This document shows, piece after piece, positions 25,373 to 34,863 of a DNA stretch of 64,000 bases. Source of the stretch: Labilibacter sediminis. GTDB lineage: Bacteria; Bacteroidota; Bacteroidia; Bacteroidales; Marinilabiliaceae. A model generated the notes under the pieces. The model was given only the letters and a program-made list of their open reading frames with translations, did no database searches and was not told the DNA's origin. Within the stretch, counting starts at the first letter, position 1. Every line of letters begins with the position of its first letter. The stretch spans positions 186,001 through 250,000 of the forward strand of contig NZ_VCHY01000007.1 in NCBI RefSeq assembly GCF_005877885.1, given 5' to 3'. The translations under genes and the position numbers were made by a program.

Positions 25373-26938
25373 TTAAAACGGCATATCCTTATCGTGAGGT
25401 GTTTCCGGGAAGTCAGGTAAGCCAAAGTCATTACCTCCACCACCTTGAGGAACACCTTCATTAGCTGCCGGTTCATTCATTTTAGAACCATAGGTAACAG
25501 ACTGTCCTCCTTCATCCATACCTAAATCACTACCAAACACTCCGGTATCCGGATTTTCGAATCGGGCTAACTCTCCTCTAAATCGTAGTCGCACATCACC
25601 TGTAGCACCGTTACGATGTTTGGCGATAATAATCTCACCCATACCAATCAATGAATTACCCTGCTCATCTTCGGTAATTTTATAGTACTCAGGTCGGTGA
25701 ATAAAACAAACCATATCGGCATCCTGCTCAATGGCTCCTGACTCCCTAAGGTCAGATAGCTGAGGACGCTTTCCTTCTGCCCCTGCACGTCCTTCAACAC
25801 CCCTGTTCAGCTGCGAAAGTGCAATAATAGGAATATTCAACTCTTTGGCCAGACCTTTTAGATTTCGGGATATCATACTCACCTCTTCCTGCCTCGATCC
25901 CGGGTTCATACCGTTGGCATTCATTAGCTGAAGGTAGTCGATAATAACAATTTGAATATCATGCTGCTTTTTCAGTCGTCGACATTTAGCGCGTAACTCA
26001 AACACAGATAAACCTGCAGTATCATCAACAAAAATAGGTGCATCAATAAGGTTCTGTATTTTATGATCAAGCTGCTCCCACTCGTAACTGGCCAGGTTTC
26101 CTTTTTTAATTTTTTCAGCAGGCAACTCTGTTTCCGACACTATTAAACGATTTACCAGCTGAACATTACCCATCTCCAGAGAGAACACTGCAACCCCTTG
26201 CTTAAACTGAAGAGCCATATTTCGTGCCATGGAAAGTACAAAGGCTGTTTTTCCCATCGCAGGACGGGCCGCAATAACGATCATATCTGTTTTCTGCCAT
26301 CCGGAAGTCATCCTATCCAGCTCAGTAAAACCTGAAGGCACACCACTCAAACCATCGCTTCGTTGCGATGCCACTTTAATCATTTCAATGGCTTCATCAA
26401 TTACAGGGTTAATTTGAGTCACATCCTTCTTCATATTACCCTGACTCAGGGTAAAGAAAGAACTCTCTGACTCATCCAATAAGTCATCAACATCAATTCC
26501 TTCATCATAAGCTTTAGCCTGAATATCTGTACTAATTCGAATCACTTCGCGCTGAAGATATTTTTGCCAAATGATTCGGGCATGATATTCAATATGTGCA
26601 GCAGACGCAACTCTTCCGGTTAACTGAGTAATAAAATAAGGTCCTCCCACCTCTTCTAAAGTACCATGTCCTCTTAATTCTTCAGTAACCGTAAGCATAT
26701 CCACCGGCAATTCTTTTGACGCCAGGCTCTGGATTGCTTTGTATATTTTCTGGTGTGTATCTTTATAAAAACATTCGGGTTTAAGAATTTCACCAACAGT
26801 AGTAAAAGCTTCCTTTTCTAACATTAAGGCACCTAACACGGCCTCTTCCAATTCAAGAGCCTGAGGAGGCATCTTTCCAACTTCTAAATCAATCTTCGCG
26901 GGTGCTTTTTTACTTGTAAAATTTCTTTTTTCTGCCAT
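25373..26938 (-). CDS. dnaB: Replicative DNA helicase DnaB
   Basis: 521-residue hexameric 5'-3' helicase of the replication fork. An N-terminal DnaB domain (about 25-125) is joined to a RecA-like helicase core with Walker A ARPAMGKTAF (about 224-233), Walker B IVIIDYLQLM and the LSQLNRGVE motif. The C-terminal tail is Gly/Asn-rich and ends DKDMPF, a tail style common in Bacteroidota DnaB. ATG 26938 is chosen over a TTG at 26959. The neighbourhood does not contain dnaA or an obvious origin. Confidence 0.96.
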   Translation of the reverse strand: MAEKRNFTSKKAPAKIDLEVGKMPPQALELEEAVLGALMLEKEAFTTVGEILKPECFYKDTHQKIYKAIQSLASKELPVDMLTVTEELRGHGTLEEVGGPYFITQLTGRVASAAHIEYHARIIWQKYLQREVIRISTDIQAKAYDEGIDVDDLLDESESSFFTLSQGNMKKDVTQINPVIDEAIEMIKVASQRSDGLSGVPSGFTELDRMTSGWQKTDMIVIAARPAMGKTAFVLSMARNMALQFKQGVAVFSLEMGNVQLVNRLIVSETELPAEKIKKGNLASYEWEQLDHKIQNLIDAPIFVDDTAGLSVFELRAKCRRLKKQHDIQIVIIDYLQLMNANGMNPGSRQEEVSMISRNLKGLAKELNIPIIALSQLNRGVEGRAGAEGKRPQLSDLRESGAIEQDADMVCFIHRPEYYKITEDEQGNSLIGMGEIIIAKHRNGATGDVRLRFRGELARFENPDTGVFGSDLGMDEGGQSVTYGSKMNEPAANEGVPQGGGGNDFGLPDFPETPHDKDMPF

Positions 26939-27370
26939 ATTCCTGATACTTTTTCCCAAAAACGGGTCACAAAGTTAACCAACAAAACTTAGTCTTCAAC
27001 ACCTCTTATCAAATACTTTTGATTTTAGAAACAATCCACCTAATATTCAACCACTTAAAACCAAACTTAAACCCGGATTATCGCATTAGCTCTTCGTTAT
27101 GAACATTGAAAATACAACCTGCCTGTTCGGTAGGCAGGTAAAACAAACACTTACTGAAACGAGGCATAGCAACGCTATGGTGAGGTGAAGCAAGTGAGTA
27201 AAACATTTTGTTTTAAAGTAGGTTCAATGTGTAATACCTGCCAGCCGGCAGGCTGGGATTAGCTAATGCATATTCCGGGTTAAACATTTTATTCATCAGT
27301 CTTTCGTCTTTTGTCTAAAGTCTAACGATCTATTGTATCTTTAACGCAAAATTTCAAAAAATTCTATTTT
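26939..27370. other. Intergenic region carrying MITE-like copy B
   Basis: Between the divergent dnaB and ispE genes. Bases 27067-27285 are the repeat described separately. The flanks show no gene, and I see no firm promoter; TATCTTTA near 27336-27343 is one base from the -7 consensus for ispE. Confidence 0.6.
27067..27285 (+). repeat. MITE-like dispersed repeat, copy B, with nested mini-palindromes
   Basis: Starts TTAAACCCGGATTATCGCATTAG and ends with its inverted counterpart CTAATGCATATTCCGGGTTAA. The interior matches copy C (63625-63799) except for two insertions of about 22 bp. Each insertion is itself a palindrome: CCTGCCT/AGGCAGG at 27118-27138 and CCTGCC/GGCAGG at 27237-27252. Confidence 0.8.
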
Positions 27371-28183
27371 ATGATTTGCTTTCCAAATGCAAAAATAAAT
27401 ATTGGCTTATATGTCACCGAAAAACGTTCGGATGGCTACCACAATATCGAAACTATTTTTTATCCTTTACAACTACATGATGTACTTGAGATTTTAGAAG
27501 AAAAAGAAAGCAAGGAACCTTATATCTGGAGTAGCAGTGGAATACCTATTGATGGTGAAGCTGAAGACAACTTGTGTATTAAGGCTTTAAACCTACTAAA
27601 GAAAGATTTTACTATACCTCCTGTTAAAATACACCTGCATAAAGTTATACCATTTGGTGCTGGTCTCGGTGGAGGATCGGCCGATGCTGCTTTTGCCTTA
27701 AGGACTTTAAACGATATGTTTAAGCTAAATATTAGTGATAAACAGCTTATTATATACGCTGCTCAATTGGGTGCTGATTGCGCTTTTTTTATCCATAATA
27801 AACCTTGTTTTGCTGAAGGAATTGGAGAAATATTAACACCTTTTGAATTAAACCTTAAAGGTTATTATTTATTGTTGGTAAAACCTGATGTACATGTTTC
27901 AACACCCGAAGCTTATCGTGGCATTGTTCCTAAAGCAGTCGACAAAACATTATTTTCTAAAATAAAACAGGAAGTAAAAACATGGAAAAACGACATTGTC
28001 AATGATTTTGAAAATTCCGTATTTCCTAACCATCCTGCCATTAAAAATATAAAGTGTAAAATGTATGCTCAGGGTGCTGAGTATGCAGCCATGACAGGTA
28101 GCGGAGCTGCCGTTTTTGGCATATTTAAAGAAAAACCCTCATTCGAATTTGACGACTGTTTCACATGGGTAGAAAAGCTGTAG
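27371..28183 (+). CDS. ispE: 4-diphosphocytidyl-2-C-methyl-D-erythritol kinase
   Basis: 270-residue GHMP kinase of the non-mevalonate (MEP) isoprenoid pathway. It phosphorylates the 2-hydroxyl of CDP-methylerythritol. Motifs: N-terminal FPNAKINIGLYVTEKRSDGY, the ATP loop PFGAGLGGGSADAAFAL (near 93-109) and the third GHMP motif MTGSGAAVFGIF near the C-terminus. Presence of ispE implies isoprenoid supply by the MEP route. It ends at a bidirectional terminator. Confidence 0.95.
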   Translation: MICFPNAKINIGLYVTEKRSDGYHNIETIFYPLQLHDVLEILEEKESKEPYIWSSSGIPIDGEAEDNLCIKALNLLKKDFTIPPVKIHLHKVIPFGAGLGGGSADAAFALRTLNDMFKLNISDKQLIIYAAQLGADCAFFIHNKPCFAEGIGEILTPFELNLKGYYLLLVKPDVHVSTPEAYRGIVPKAVDKTLFSKIKQEVKTWKNDIVNDFENSVFPNHPAIKNIKCKMYAQGAEYAAMTGSGAAVFGIFKEKPSFEFDDCFTWVEKL

Positions 28184-28208
28184 TCTGTTACTTTATTAAA
28201 ACAAAAAA

Positions 28209-28233
28209 CCCCGAAACTAAATTTCGGGGTTCT
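28209..28233. terminator. Bidirectional terminator between ispE and the biotinyl gene
   Basis: CCCCGAAA / TTTCGGGG (28209-28216, 28222-28229) with a 5-nt loop. T-rich sequence on the right serves the plus strand and an A6 tract on the left serves the minus strand. Confidence 0.85.
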
Positions 28234-28252
28234 TAATATATTGTTGTAATTG

Positions 28253-28573
28253 TTATTCTTCAATAACAATCATCAATTCATTTTTTGGAATCTTATCACC
28301 TTCTCCAACACAAATCTTCTTTACTTTTCCTGTAAAAGGCATTTCAATCTGATTTTGCATTTTCATGGCTTCAAGCACCAATAATGATTCACCTTCTTTA
28401 ACCTCTTGCCCTTCCGAAACATTCACTTGTAAGATTGTTCCTGGTATATAGGAATATATCTCATTGGGATTCGGCGTTTTCCAAGGTTTTCTGTTGGCAA
28501 ACTTTTTAGTTATTTTGGTTTGATACTCCAGGCTATGCACCTTAAAGCCAACCAATTCATCTTTATCACTCAT
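28253..28573 (-). CDS. Biotin carboxyl carrier domain protein
   Basis: 106-residue carrier subunit. The C-terminal 70 residues form a biotinyl/lipoyl domain with biotin attachment Lys71 in VLEAMKMQNQ. The N-terminal 40 residues are a charged, proline-containing extension. It lies 11 bp downstream of the carboxyltransferase gene, so the two proteins work together: the carrier shuttles CO2 on biotin to or from the carboxyltransferase. Such pairs occur in propionyl/acetyl-CoA carboxylase and in methylmalonyl-CoA decarboxylase; the missing neighbours prevent a choice. Confidence 0.9.
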   Translation of the reverse strand: MSDKDELVGFKVHSLEYQTKITKKFANRKPWKTPNPNEIYSYIPGTILQVNVSEGQEVKEGESLLVLEAMKMQNQIEMPFTGKVKKICVGEGDKIPKNELMIVIEE

Positions 28574-28584
28574 AATCAGTTGAT

Positions 28585-30129
28585 TTAAAATGGAGGAATA
28601 CCATGCTTTTTAGCTGGATGAATCACTTCCTTACTTTCCGAAACTTCTAAAGCATGTAACAATACGTTACGTGTTTCATTAGGCTCAATTACAGAGTCAA
28701 TGTATCCTTTAGCCGCAGCTACATATGGATTAGCAAATTTCTCTTTGTATTCCTGAACCTTAAGTTTACGCATTTCTTCAGGATCTTCTGCACCATCAAT
28801 TTCTTTCTTAAAGATAATGTTAGCAGCACCTTCTGGTCCCATAACAGCAATTTCTGCTGTTGGCCATGCAAACATAAAGTCAGCGCCTAAGTGACGAGAG
28901 TTCATTGCAATATATCCACCACCATAAGCTTTACGTAAAATAACAGTAATCTTAGGTACAGTAGCCTCAGAGTATGCATAAAGCACTTTAGCACCATGAC
29001 GAATTACTCCGGCATGCTCCTGATCTGCTCCAGGCAGGTAACCAGGCATATCCTCTAAGGTAATGATTGGAATATTAAATGAATCACAGAAACGGATAAA
29101 ACGTGCAGCTTTATCTGAACTGTCACAATCAAGAACTCCGGCCAATACCATTGGCTGGTTAGCCACAAATCCGATTGTTTGACCATTTAAGCGACCAAAA
29201 CCGATCACAATGTTGGCAGCAAAAAGCTCTTGAATTTCAAAGAAATCACCGTCATCAACAATTCCGGCAATAACATCACGTACATCATAAGGATTACGTG
29301 GATCCGCAGGAATCAGATCTTCAATTTTTCCGGTGTACTTAGGCTCCTTTGGAGGAAACTCTTTTGCTTTCTTGGTATTGTTCCAAGGAATAAAAGTGAT
29401 TAACTTCTTGATTTGATCAAAACACTCTGCCTCGCTTTCAGCAAAGAAATGCGCATTACCGGTAGTTTCAGCGTGCACTCTTGCACCACCTAATTCTTCC
29501 ATTGTAATTTCTTCTCCTAGTACTGTTTTAATTACACCTGGACCTGTAATAAACATTTTAGAAATTTGGTCTACTACAAATACAAAGTCTGTTAAAGCAG
29601 GAGAATACACAGCACCTCCGGCACAAGGACCTAAGATAACTGAGATTTGAGGAATTACTCCGGAAGCAATAGTATTTCTATAAAAGATTTCACCGTAACC
29701 AGCTAATGAGTTAACACCTTCCTGAATACGGGCACCACCCGAATCATTAATTCCAATTAAAGGCACACGCATTTTTAACGCGTGATCCATAATTTTAGTA
29801 ATCTTACGGGCATGCATAAGCCCTAAAGAACCTCCGGCAACGGTAAAATCCTGTGCAAATATACAAATAGGTGCACCATAAATTGTACCGGTACCAATGA
29901 TCACACCATCACCGTGTAGTTGCTTTTTGTCCATTCCGAAGTCTTTAGCTTCGTGCTCAACAAAAAGATCATACTCAGTAAAAGAATCTTGATCAAGTAG
30001 GGCAAGAATACGTTCACGGGCAGTCATTTTACCCATCGCCACTTGCTTTTCGATGGCTTTTTCACCACCTCCCATTTCAACCTTTTCTTTTCTTTTACGA
30101 AGATCAAGGATGTGTTTTTTCAATGACAT
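28585..30129 (-). CDS. Acyl-CoA carboxylase / methylmalonyl-CoA decarboxylase carboxyltransferase subunit
   Basis: 514-residue carboxyltransferase of the crotonase-like ACC-beta/MmdA family. The family pattern is strong: DSGGARIQEGVNSLAGYGEIF in the N-half, PCAGGAVYSPALTDFVF at the acyl-CoA site, and EDMPGYLPGADQEHAGVIRHG and AYGGGYIAMNSRHLGADF in the C-half. It probably handles propionyl/methylmalonyl-CoA, linking succinate and propionate metabolism. No biotin carboxylase or membrane decarboxylase subunit is adjacent. The biotin carrier gene follows at once. Confidence 0.92.
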   Translation of the reverse strand: MSLKKHILDLRKRKEKVEMGGGEKAIEKQVAMGKMTARERILALLDQDSFTEYDLFVEHEAKDFGMDKKQLHGDGVIIGTGTIYGAPICIFAQDFTVAGGSLGLMHARKITKIMDHALKMRVPLIGINDSGGARIQEGVNSLAGYGEIFYRNTIASGVIPQISVILGPCAGGAVYSPALTDFVFVVDQISKMFITGPGVIKTVLGEEITMEELGGARVHAETTGNAHFFAESEAECFDQIKKLITFIPWNNTKKAKEFPPKEPKYTGKIEDLIPADPRNPYDVRDVIAGIVDDGDFFEIQELFAANIVIGFGRLNGQTIGFVANQPMVLAGVLDCDSSDKAARFIRFCDSFNIPIITLEDMPGYLPGADQEHAGVIRHGAKVLYAYSEATVPKITVILRKAYGGGYIAMNSRHLGADFMFAWPTAEIAVMGPEGAANIIFKKEIDGAEDPEEMRKLKVQEYKEKFANPYVAAAKGYIDSVIEPNETRNVLLHALEVSESKEVIHPAKKHGIPPF

Positions 30130-30297
30130 AGTTCAACATTTTTAATTAACCTAATACAAATCAACATCTTAACGATAAGATAATGTTTGCAATTTCAGGG
30201 TACATAAATACAAAAAATATTTTGATCCGAAAACAGGGTAAAAATCAACACATTCGTGATAATGTTTAATCCCGTTTTTTGAAATTTTAATAATCTA

Positions 30298-31389
30298 TTA
30301 TTTGGGCGCCTTGTTGTATAAATAAATCCCAATTAATGCAAACACAATGTTAGGCAGCCATACTGCAAGCAAAGGGTTCATGTTTCCATTTATTGCAAAA
30401 GTTGTAGATATAGTCATAAATAGAATATACCCAAAACTAAGGCCAAGACCAATTCCTATATGTAAACCAATACCTCCACGCACCTTACGTGACGCCAATG
30501 ATACTCCAATTAGCGTAAGTATAAATGCGGAAAATGGATTGGCCCATCTTTTATAATATTCAATCACAAAGGGTTTAATAGACCCTACACCTTTTTTTGT
30601 TTGTGTTTCTATATAATCAGATAACTCCGTGTTATCCATTGTTTCAAACCAATTATGCTCCGATTTAAAATCAGAAGGACTCATATTAAATGTGGTATCT
30701 AACTTGTCACCCTCCTTAATTTCAATATGCATATCATCAATAAAATCTCTGACAATATAATTATGCAATGTCCACCTGTTGCTATCTGCATCAAATGTTA
30801 TGGACTTGGCCGACAACTTTGATTTTAACTGATTCCCTTCAAAACGTTCTGCACTAAAATGATTTCCTTTATTTCGTACACTCCAAAACTGTCCCATATA
30901 AACAAAAAGTCCTGGTTCGAGCTGTAAATGAATATCTTTTAAATCCGTTACACTCCTGCTTCGCACATAAGTACCTTCAAAATCTAACCTGACCTTATTA
31001 GAAGGCGGAATGACATAGCCACCCAACAAAAATGAAAACACTGCTACTACCAAAGCCCCTACAAAATAGGGAAACATCAGCCTCCTAAAACTTACTCCAC
31101 TGGATAATATGGCAATTATCTCGGTATCGTAAGCCATTTTTGAGGTAAAAAATATTACTGCAATAAATACAAACAGCGGTGTAAAAAGATTGGCAAAATA
31201 TGGTACAAAATTGAAATAATAATCAAAAACAATAGCCTTTAAAGGAGCTTCTTTGTCCAAAAAATTATCAATCTTCTCGGTAATATCAAAAACCACAGCA
31301 ATACTGATAATCAGCACAATTGCAAAAAAATAAGTACCTAAAAACTTTCGTATAATGTACCTATCAAGCCTTTGTATAGCTCCTTTCAT
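30298..31389 (-). CDS. LptF/LptG family LPS export permease
   Basis: 363-residue inner-membrane protein of the YjgP/YjgQ family. It has six membrane helices, three at the N-terminus and three at the C-terminus, around a central periplasmic beta-jellyroll (about 120-270). These permeases pair with the LptB ATPase to extract lipopolysaccharide from the inner membrane. It lies about 100 bp downstream of tgt on the same strand, an arrangement found in many Bacteroidota. LptF and LptG cannot be separated by eye. Confidence 0.9.
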   Translation of the reverse strand: MKGAIQRLDRYIIRKFLGTYFFAIVLIISIAVVFDITEKIDNFLDKEAPLKAIVFDYYFNFVPYFANLFTPLFVFIAVIFFTSKMAYDTEIIAILSSGVSFRRLMFPYFVGALVVAVFSFLLGGYVIPPSNKVRLDFEGTYVRSRSVTDLKDIHLQLEPGLFVYMGQFWSVRNKGNHFSAERFEGNQLKSKLSAKSITFDADSNRWTLHNYIVRDFIDDMHIEIKEGDKLDTTFNMSPSDFKSEHNWFETMDNTELSDYIETQTKKGVGSIKPFVIEYYKRWANPFSAFILTLIGVSLASRKVRGGIGLHIGIGLGLSFGYILFMTISTTFAINGNMNPLLAVWLPNIVFALIGIYLYNKAPK

Positions 31390-31486
31390 ATAGTGGAATC
31401 TTCTTAAATTGTTTACAAAAGAACAAAAATAAAATGAACAAAACTATTGTAGCACCTTTTTGCCCTTTTACACAAACAACAGCAAT

Positions 31487-32617
31487 TTATAATCTTACCG
31501 ACATTTGTTTAACCATCATATCCTTCCATGCACTAAAATCTCCAGCTATAATATGCTTACGCGCTTCTTTCACCAACCACAAATAAAATGCTAAGTTATG
31601 AAGGCTTCCTATTTGTGCTGCCAACAACTCCTTAGAAACATATAAGTGACGTAAATATGCTTTGGTATAATGATGATCCACAAAAGAAGTTCCTTCCGGA
31701 TCAATTGGTGAAAAATCATCTTTCCACTTTTCATTTTTCATGTTCATTACACCTCTGGAAGTAAATAACATTCCATTGCGCCCATTGCGAGTTGGCATTA
31801 CGCAATCGAACATATCCACACCAAGGGCAATGGATTCCAAAATATTAACAGGAGTACCCACTCCCATTAAATAGCGAGGCTTATCTTCAGGTAAAATACC
31901 TGTTACCACCTCAGTCATTTCATACATTACTTCTGCCGGCTCCCCCACTGATAATCCTCCAATGGCATTCCCCTCGCGCTCAAAAGAGGCTATATATTCA
32001 GCCGACTTTTTTCTTAAATCGCGATAACCTGCTCCCTGTACAATAGGGAAGAAAGTTTGATTGTATCCATACTTTGGTTCAGTACGATCAAACTTCTCAA
32101 TTCCACGCTTTAACCAACGATGTGTAAGCTCCATGGAATTTTTAGCGTATTTATGATCTGCATCTCCAGGTGCACACTCATCAAAAGCCATTATAATATC
32201 TGCTCCTATTACACGTTGGATATCCACCACATTTTCCGGTGTAAACAAATGTTTTGAACCATCAATGTGCGACCTAAACACTGCTCCTTCTTCTTTAAGC
32301 TTTCGGTTATTACTTAAAGAAAAAACCTGATAACCTCCACTATCCGTTAATATAGGACGATCCCAGCCATTAAATTTATGCAAACCTCCGGCCTTTTCTA
32401 TAATATCAAGCCCCGGTCTTAAATACAAATGATAGGTGTTGCCTAATATAATTTGAGCTTCTATATCGTTTTTTAAATCATTAAAGTGAACACCCTTTAC
32501 ACTCCCAACAGTACCTACCGGCATAAAAATAGGTGTTTCTATTTCACCATGATCTGTAGTTACCTTACCAGCTCGTGCTCTACTTTTTTTATCTGTTACT
32601 TGTAATTCAAAATCCAT
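31487..32617 (-). CDS. tgt: tRNA-guanine transglycosylase
   Basis: 376-residue enzyme that exchanges guanine-34 of tRNAs for preQ1 on the way to queuosine. The catalytic Asp92 (LTDSGGYQVFSL), the nucleophile Asp271 (MFDCVMPTRNGRNG) and the SHIDGSKH substrate loop are intact. The C-terminal zinc site is altered. Where E. coli has the C-x-C-x2-C cluster, this protein reads IDPEGTSFVDHHY (305-317) with no cysteine, although His340 (SLHNLAFYL) remains. This cysteine-free version seems typical of the phylum, from memory. It likely shares an operon with the Lpt permease. Confidence 0.95.
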   Translation of the reverse strand: MDFELQVTDKKSRARAGKVTTDHGEIETPIFMPVGTVGSVKGVHFNDLKNDIEAQIILGNTYHLYLRPGLDIIEKAGGLHKFNGWDRPILTDSGGYQVFSLSNNRKLKEEGAVFRSHIDGSKHLFTPENVVDIQRVIGADIIMAFDECAPGDADHKYAKNSMELTHRWLKRGIEKFDRTEPKYGYNQTFFPIVQGAGYRDLRKKSAEYIASFEREGNAIGGLSVGEPAEVMYEMTEVVTGILPEDKPRYLMGVGTPVNILESIALGVDMFDCVMPTRNGRNGMLFTSRGVMNMKNEKWKDDFSPIDPEGTSFVDHHYTKAYLRHLYVSKELLAAQIGSLHNLAFYLWLVKEARKHIIAGDFSAWKDMMVKQMSVRL

Positions 32618-33072
32618 ATTACATCCTATAGTTACATCAAAATTAAGCCCTCTATATATTAAATAAATGCTATCGTCAAGAATATTTCTCGTTCTGAATT
32701 AGCAATTTATTTCATGTGTTTAAATTTATTTTCATTTGTCACATGGAACTCTCAAATAAATTCAATCATTAACTACGTCGATCTCACGATTCTCTTGTGT
32801 GTAAGAGAATAATTGAATTTACATGTTCGTTTCATATAGATCTCAACTTTGGGGGTGCAAATATAAAAATACATTAATTACATCTTCCTTTCTGTGCAAT
32901 AAAAAAAGAAACTAAGTTAGTCGTATTTACAATTAGATCATTCATTTATACCTTTTTTATCTAAAAAAACACATGAACACCTTCATTGTACATTAAGAAC
33001 ATTCAAAAAATATTATAAATACAAATGAATATTCACTTTGGCGTTTTATCAAATTTTAATCATATTTGAATT
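32618..33072. other. Intergenic region between tgt and the glycosyltransferase gene
   Basis: No gene seen. It carries the second copy of a palindromic repeat (32740-32838). The remaining AT-rich sequence has no firm promoter match. Confidence 0.6.
32740..32838 (+). repeat. Dispersed palindromic repeat, copy 2
   Basis: Begins CACATGGAACTC and ends TTCGTTTCATATA like copy 1 at 7027-7094. Nested stems are AAATTCAAT / ATTGAATTT and ATTCTCTT-GTGTGT-AAGAGAAT. The central hairpin shows paired changes relative to copy 1. Confidence 0.6.
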
Positions 33073-34224
33073 GTGGAAGTCTTAAATTTTATACCTGCAA
33101 GTGGCATCTGGCTATACCTTGGTTTTATATTGATTGGTACATTTACAATACAAGTATTTTATTATTTGTATTTCTTCAACCGTCTGGGAAACAAAAAAAA
33201 CTTTCAAAAGCCTGATGATAATTTTAAATACCCCCCTGTTTCTGTAATTATTTGTGCTAAAAACGAGTCTAAAAATCTGGAGCAACACCTTCCTTATATT
33301 CTCAATCAAAAATACCCCGGCACTTTTGAAGTTATTGTGGTCAATGATGCTTCAGAAGATGATTCGGAACTGGTGCTTGCCAAACTAAAAGAAAAAAACG
33401 CTCATTTATATTATACTACTATCCCTTACGACAAAAAATTTCAGCACGGAAAAAAACTGGCATTAACTATAGGTATTAAAGCTGCTAAATATGATCATTT
33501 TTTGTTTACAGATGCAGATTGCATGCCGGCCAGTGAAACATGGATTCAGCATATGGCCTATGGCTTTAATCATAACAAAGAGATAGTTTTGGGTTATGGA
33601 GCGTATAAAAAACAAAGCGGTTGGGCCAATCGCTGGCAACGTTATGATACATTTCAAATAGCCATACAGTATCTCTCTTTTGCTTTAAGAGGAGTACCAT
33701 ATATGGGAGTTGGAAGAAACATGGCTTACACCAGAAGTTTGTTTGAAGCAAACAACGGATTTATTAATCACCATCATATTCTTTCTGGCGATGATGACCT
33801 TTTTATAAGAGACGCTGCTAGCAGAAATAACACAGCCATTATAGCACATTCGGAAGCACATACGCTATCCGAATCTGTACAAAGCTTTAAGGAGTGGAAA
33901 CGGCAAAAAAGTCGTCACCTTACTACTGCCCCCTTATATAAAACCAGTACAAAATTACGCCTTGGTATTGAAGCATTTTCGAGACAATTATTTTGGACCA
34001 TTTCATTACTTTATATTTTTTTTTCTACTTTTGCACCAACTGTATTTTTACTGGTTTTTATTAAACTAGCGCTTCAGTTATCCGTGCAAAATAGAATTGC
34101 AAAATATTTCAAACATAAGAATATCATATGGATTGGGATATTATTTGATTATATTTTACCAATAACTATAGGCTTATTGCTCTTAGGCGGAAAAAGAAAA
34201 GCAAAAAAAAATAAATGGACTTAA
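33073..34224 (+). CDS. Family 2 glycosyltransferase, membrane-bound
   Basis: 383-residue inner-membrane glycosyltransferase. An N-terminal helix (about 12-33) precedes a GT-A domain with VVNDASEDDSE, the metal-binding FTDADCMP and an acceptor-site loop GDDDLFIRDA. The motif EWKRQKSRHLTT takes the place of QxxRW. Two or three helices close the C-terminus. It is a processive- or dolichol-type GT2, donor unknown. The start codon is GTG, chosen because it begins the first hydrophobic segment. It overlaps the sigma factor gene by 10 bp. Confidence 0.88.
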   Translation: MEVLNFIPASGIWLYLGFILIGTFTIQVFYYLYFFNRLGNKKNFQKPDDNFKYPPVSVIICAKNESKNLEQHLPYILNQKYPGTFEVIVVNDASEDDSELVLAKLKEKNAHLYYTTIPYDKKFQHGKKLALTIGIKAAKYDHFLFTDADCMPASETWIQHMAYGFNHNKEIVLGYGAYKKQSGWANRWQRYDTFQIAIQYLSFALRGVPYMGVGRNMAYTRSLFEANNGFINHHHILSGDDDLFIRDAASRNNTAIIAHSEAHTLSESVQSFKEWKRQKSRHLTTAPLYKTSTKLRLGIEAFSRQLFWTISLLYIFFSTFAPTVFLLVFIKLALQLSVQNRIAKYFKHKNIIWIGILFDYILPITIGLLLLGGKRKAKKNKWT

Positions 34225-34826
34225 ACCCAAATTTATCAGAAAAAGCAAAACACGATTTTACCCTCGTACAATTAGCTGTAAAAGGAGATCAGAAATCTTT
34301 TGCTGAACTAATGGGCAGATACAGAGATGCTATCTACTTTATGTTATTAAAGATGGTGAATAACAAAAGTGATGCTGAAGATCTTACCATTGAAGCTTTT
34401 GGAAAAGCCTTCAAAAATATCCATCAATATTCTCCTAACTACGCTTTTAGTACCTGGTTATTTAAAATTGCATCAAACAATTGCATTGATTATTTACGCA
34501 AAAAAAGAACCAACATTGTTTCTATAGACGGAACACACGTTAGCGAAGAAAAAGAAAATGACCCGCCTATTCACCTGAAGGATGAAACTCCGGATCCGGA
34601 AGAAAATCTTATTAAACAGCAAAAAGCTGTTTTGATGCGTACGGTTGTTAAAAAACTTAAACCCCGCTATCGTACACTAATTGAACTTCGCTATTTTAAT
34701 GAGTTTTCATACGAAGAAATAGCACAAGAATTAGATCTACCGTTGGGTACTGTAAAAGCGCAATTATTTAGGGCTCGCGAATTATTATTCAACACCCTTA
34801 AAAACACTGATGTAAAAACCGATTAA
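34215..34826 (+). CDS. RNA polymerase sigma factor, ECF type
   Basis: 203-residue sigma-70 family protein with regions 2 and 4 only. Region 2 is seen in SDAEDLTIEAFGKAFKNI and YAFSTWLFKIASNNCIDYL, and region 4 in YFNEFSYEEIAQELDLP and GTVKAQLFRARELLF. No anti-sigma gene follows, so control must be elsewhere or absent. It overlaps the glycosyltransferase gene and is followed by rsmG after 37 bp, so it is likely part of a housekeeping operon. Confidence 0.93.
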   Translation: MDLNPNLSEKAKHDFTLVQLAVKGDQKSFAELMGRYRDAIYFMLLKMVNNKSDAEDLTIEAFGKAFKNIHQYSPNYAFSTWLFKIASNNCIDYLRKKRTNIVSIDGTHVSEEKENDPPIHLKDETPDPEENLIKQQKAVLMRTVVKKLKPRYRTLIELRYFNEFSYEEIAQELDLPLGTVKAQLFRARELLFNTLKNTDVKTD

Positions 34827-34863
34827 AGGTTTATTTGCAATATATTGAAGGACGATAAATATT

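Noticed and set aside
25364-25381. Terminator CCGTTTT/AAAACGG between the HAD gene and dnaB
   Set aside because: It overlaps the end of dnaB and lacks a good T-run; evidence is too weak to list.
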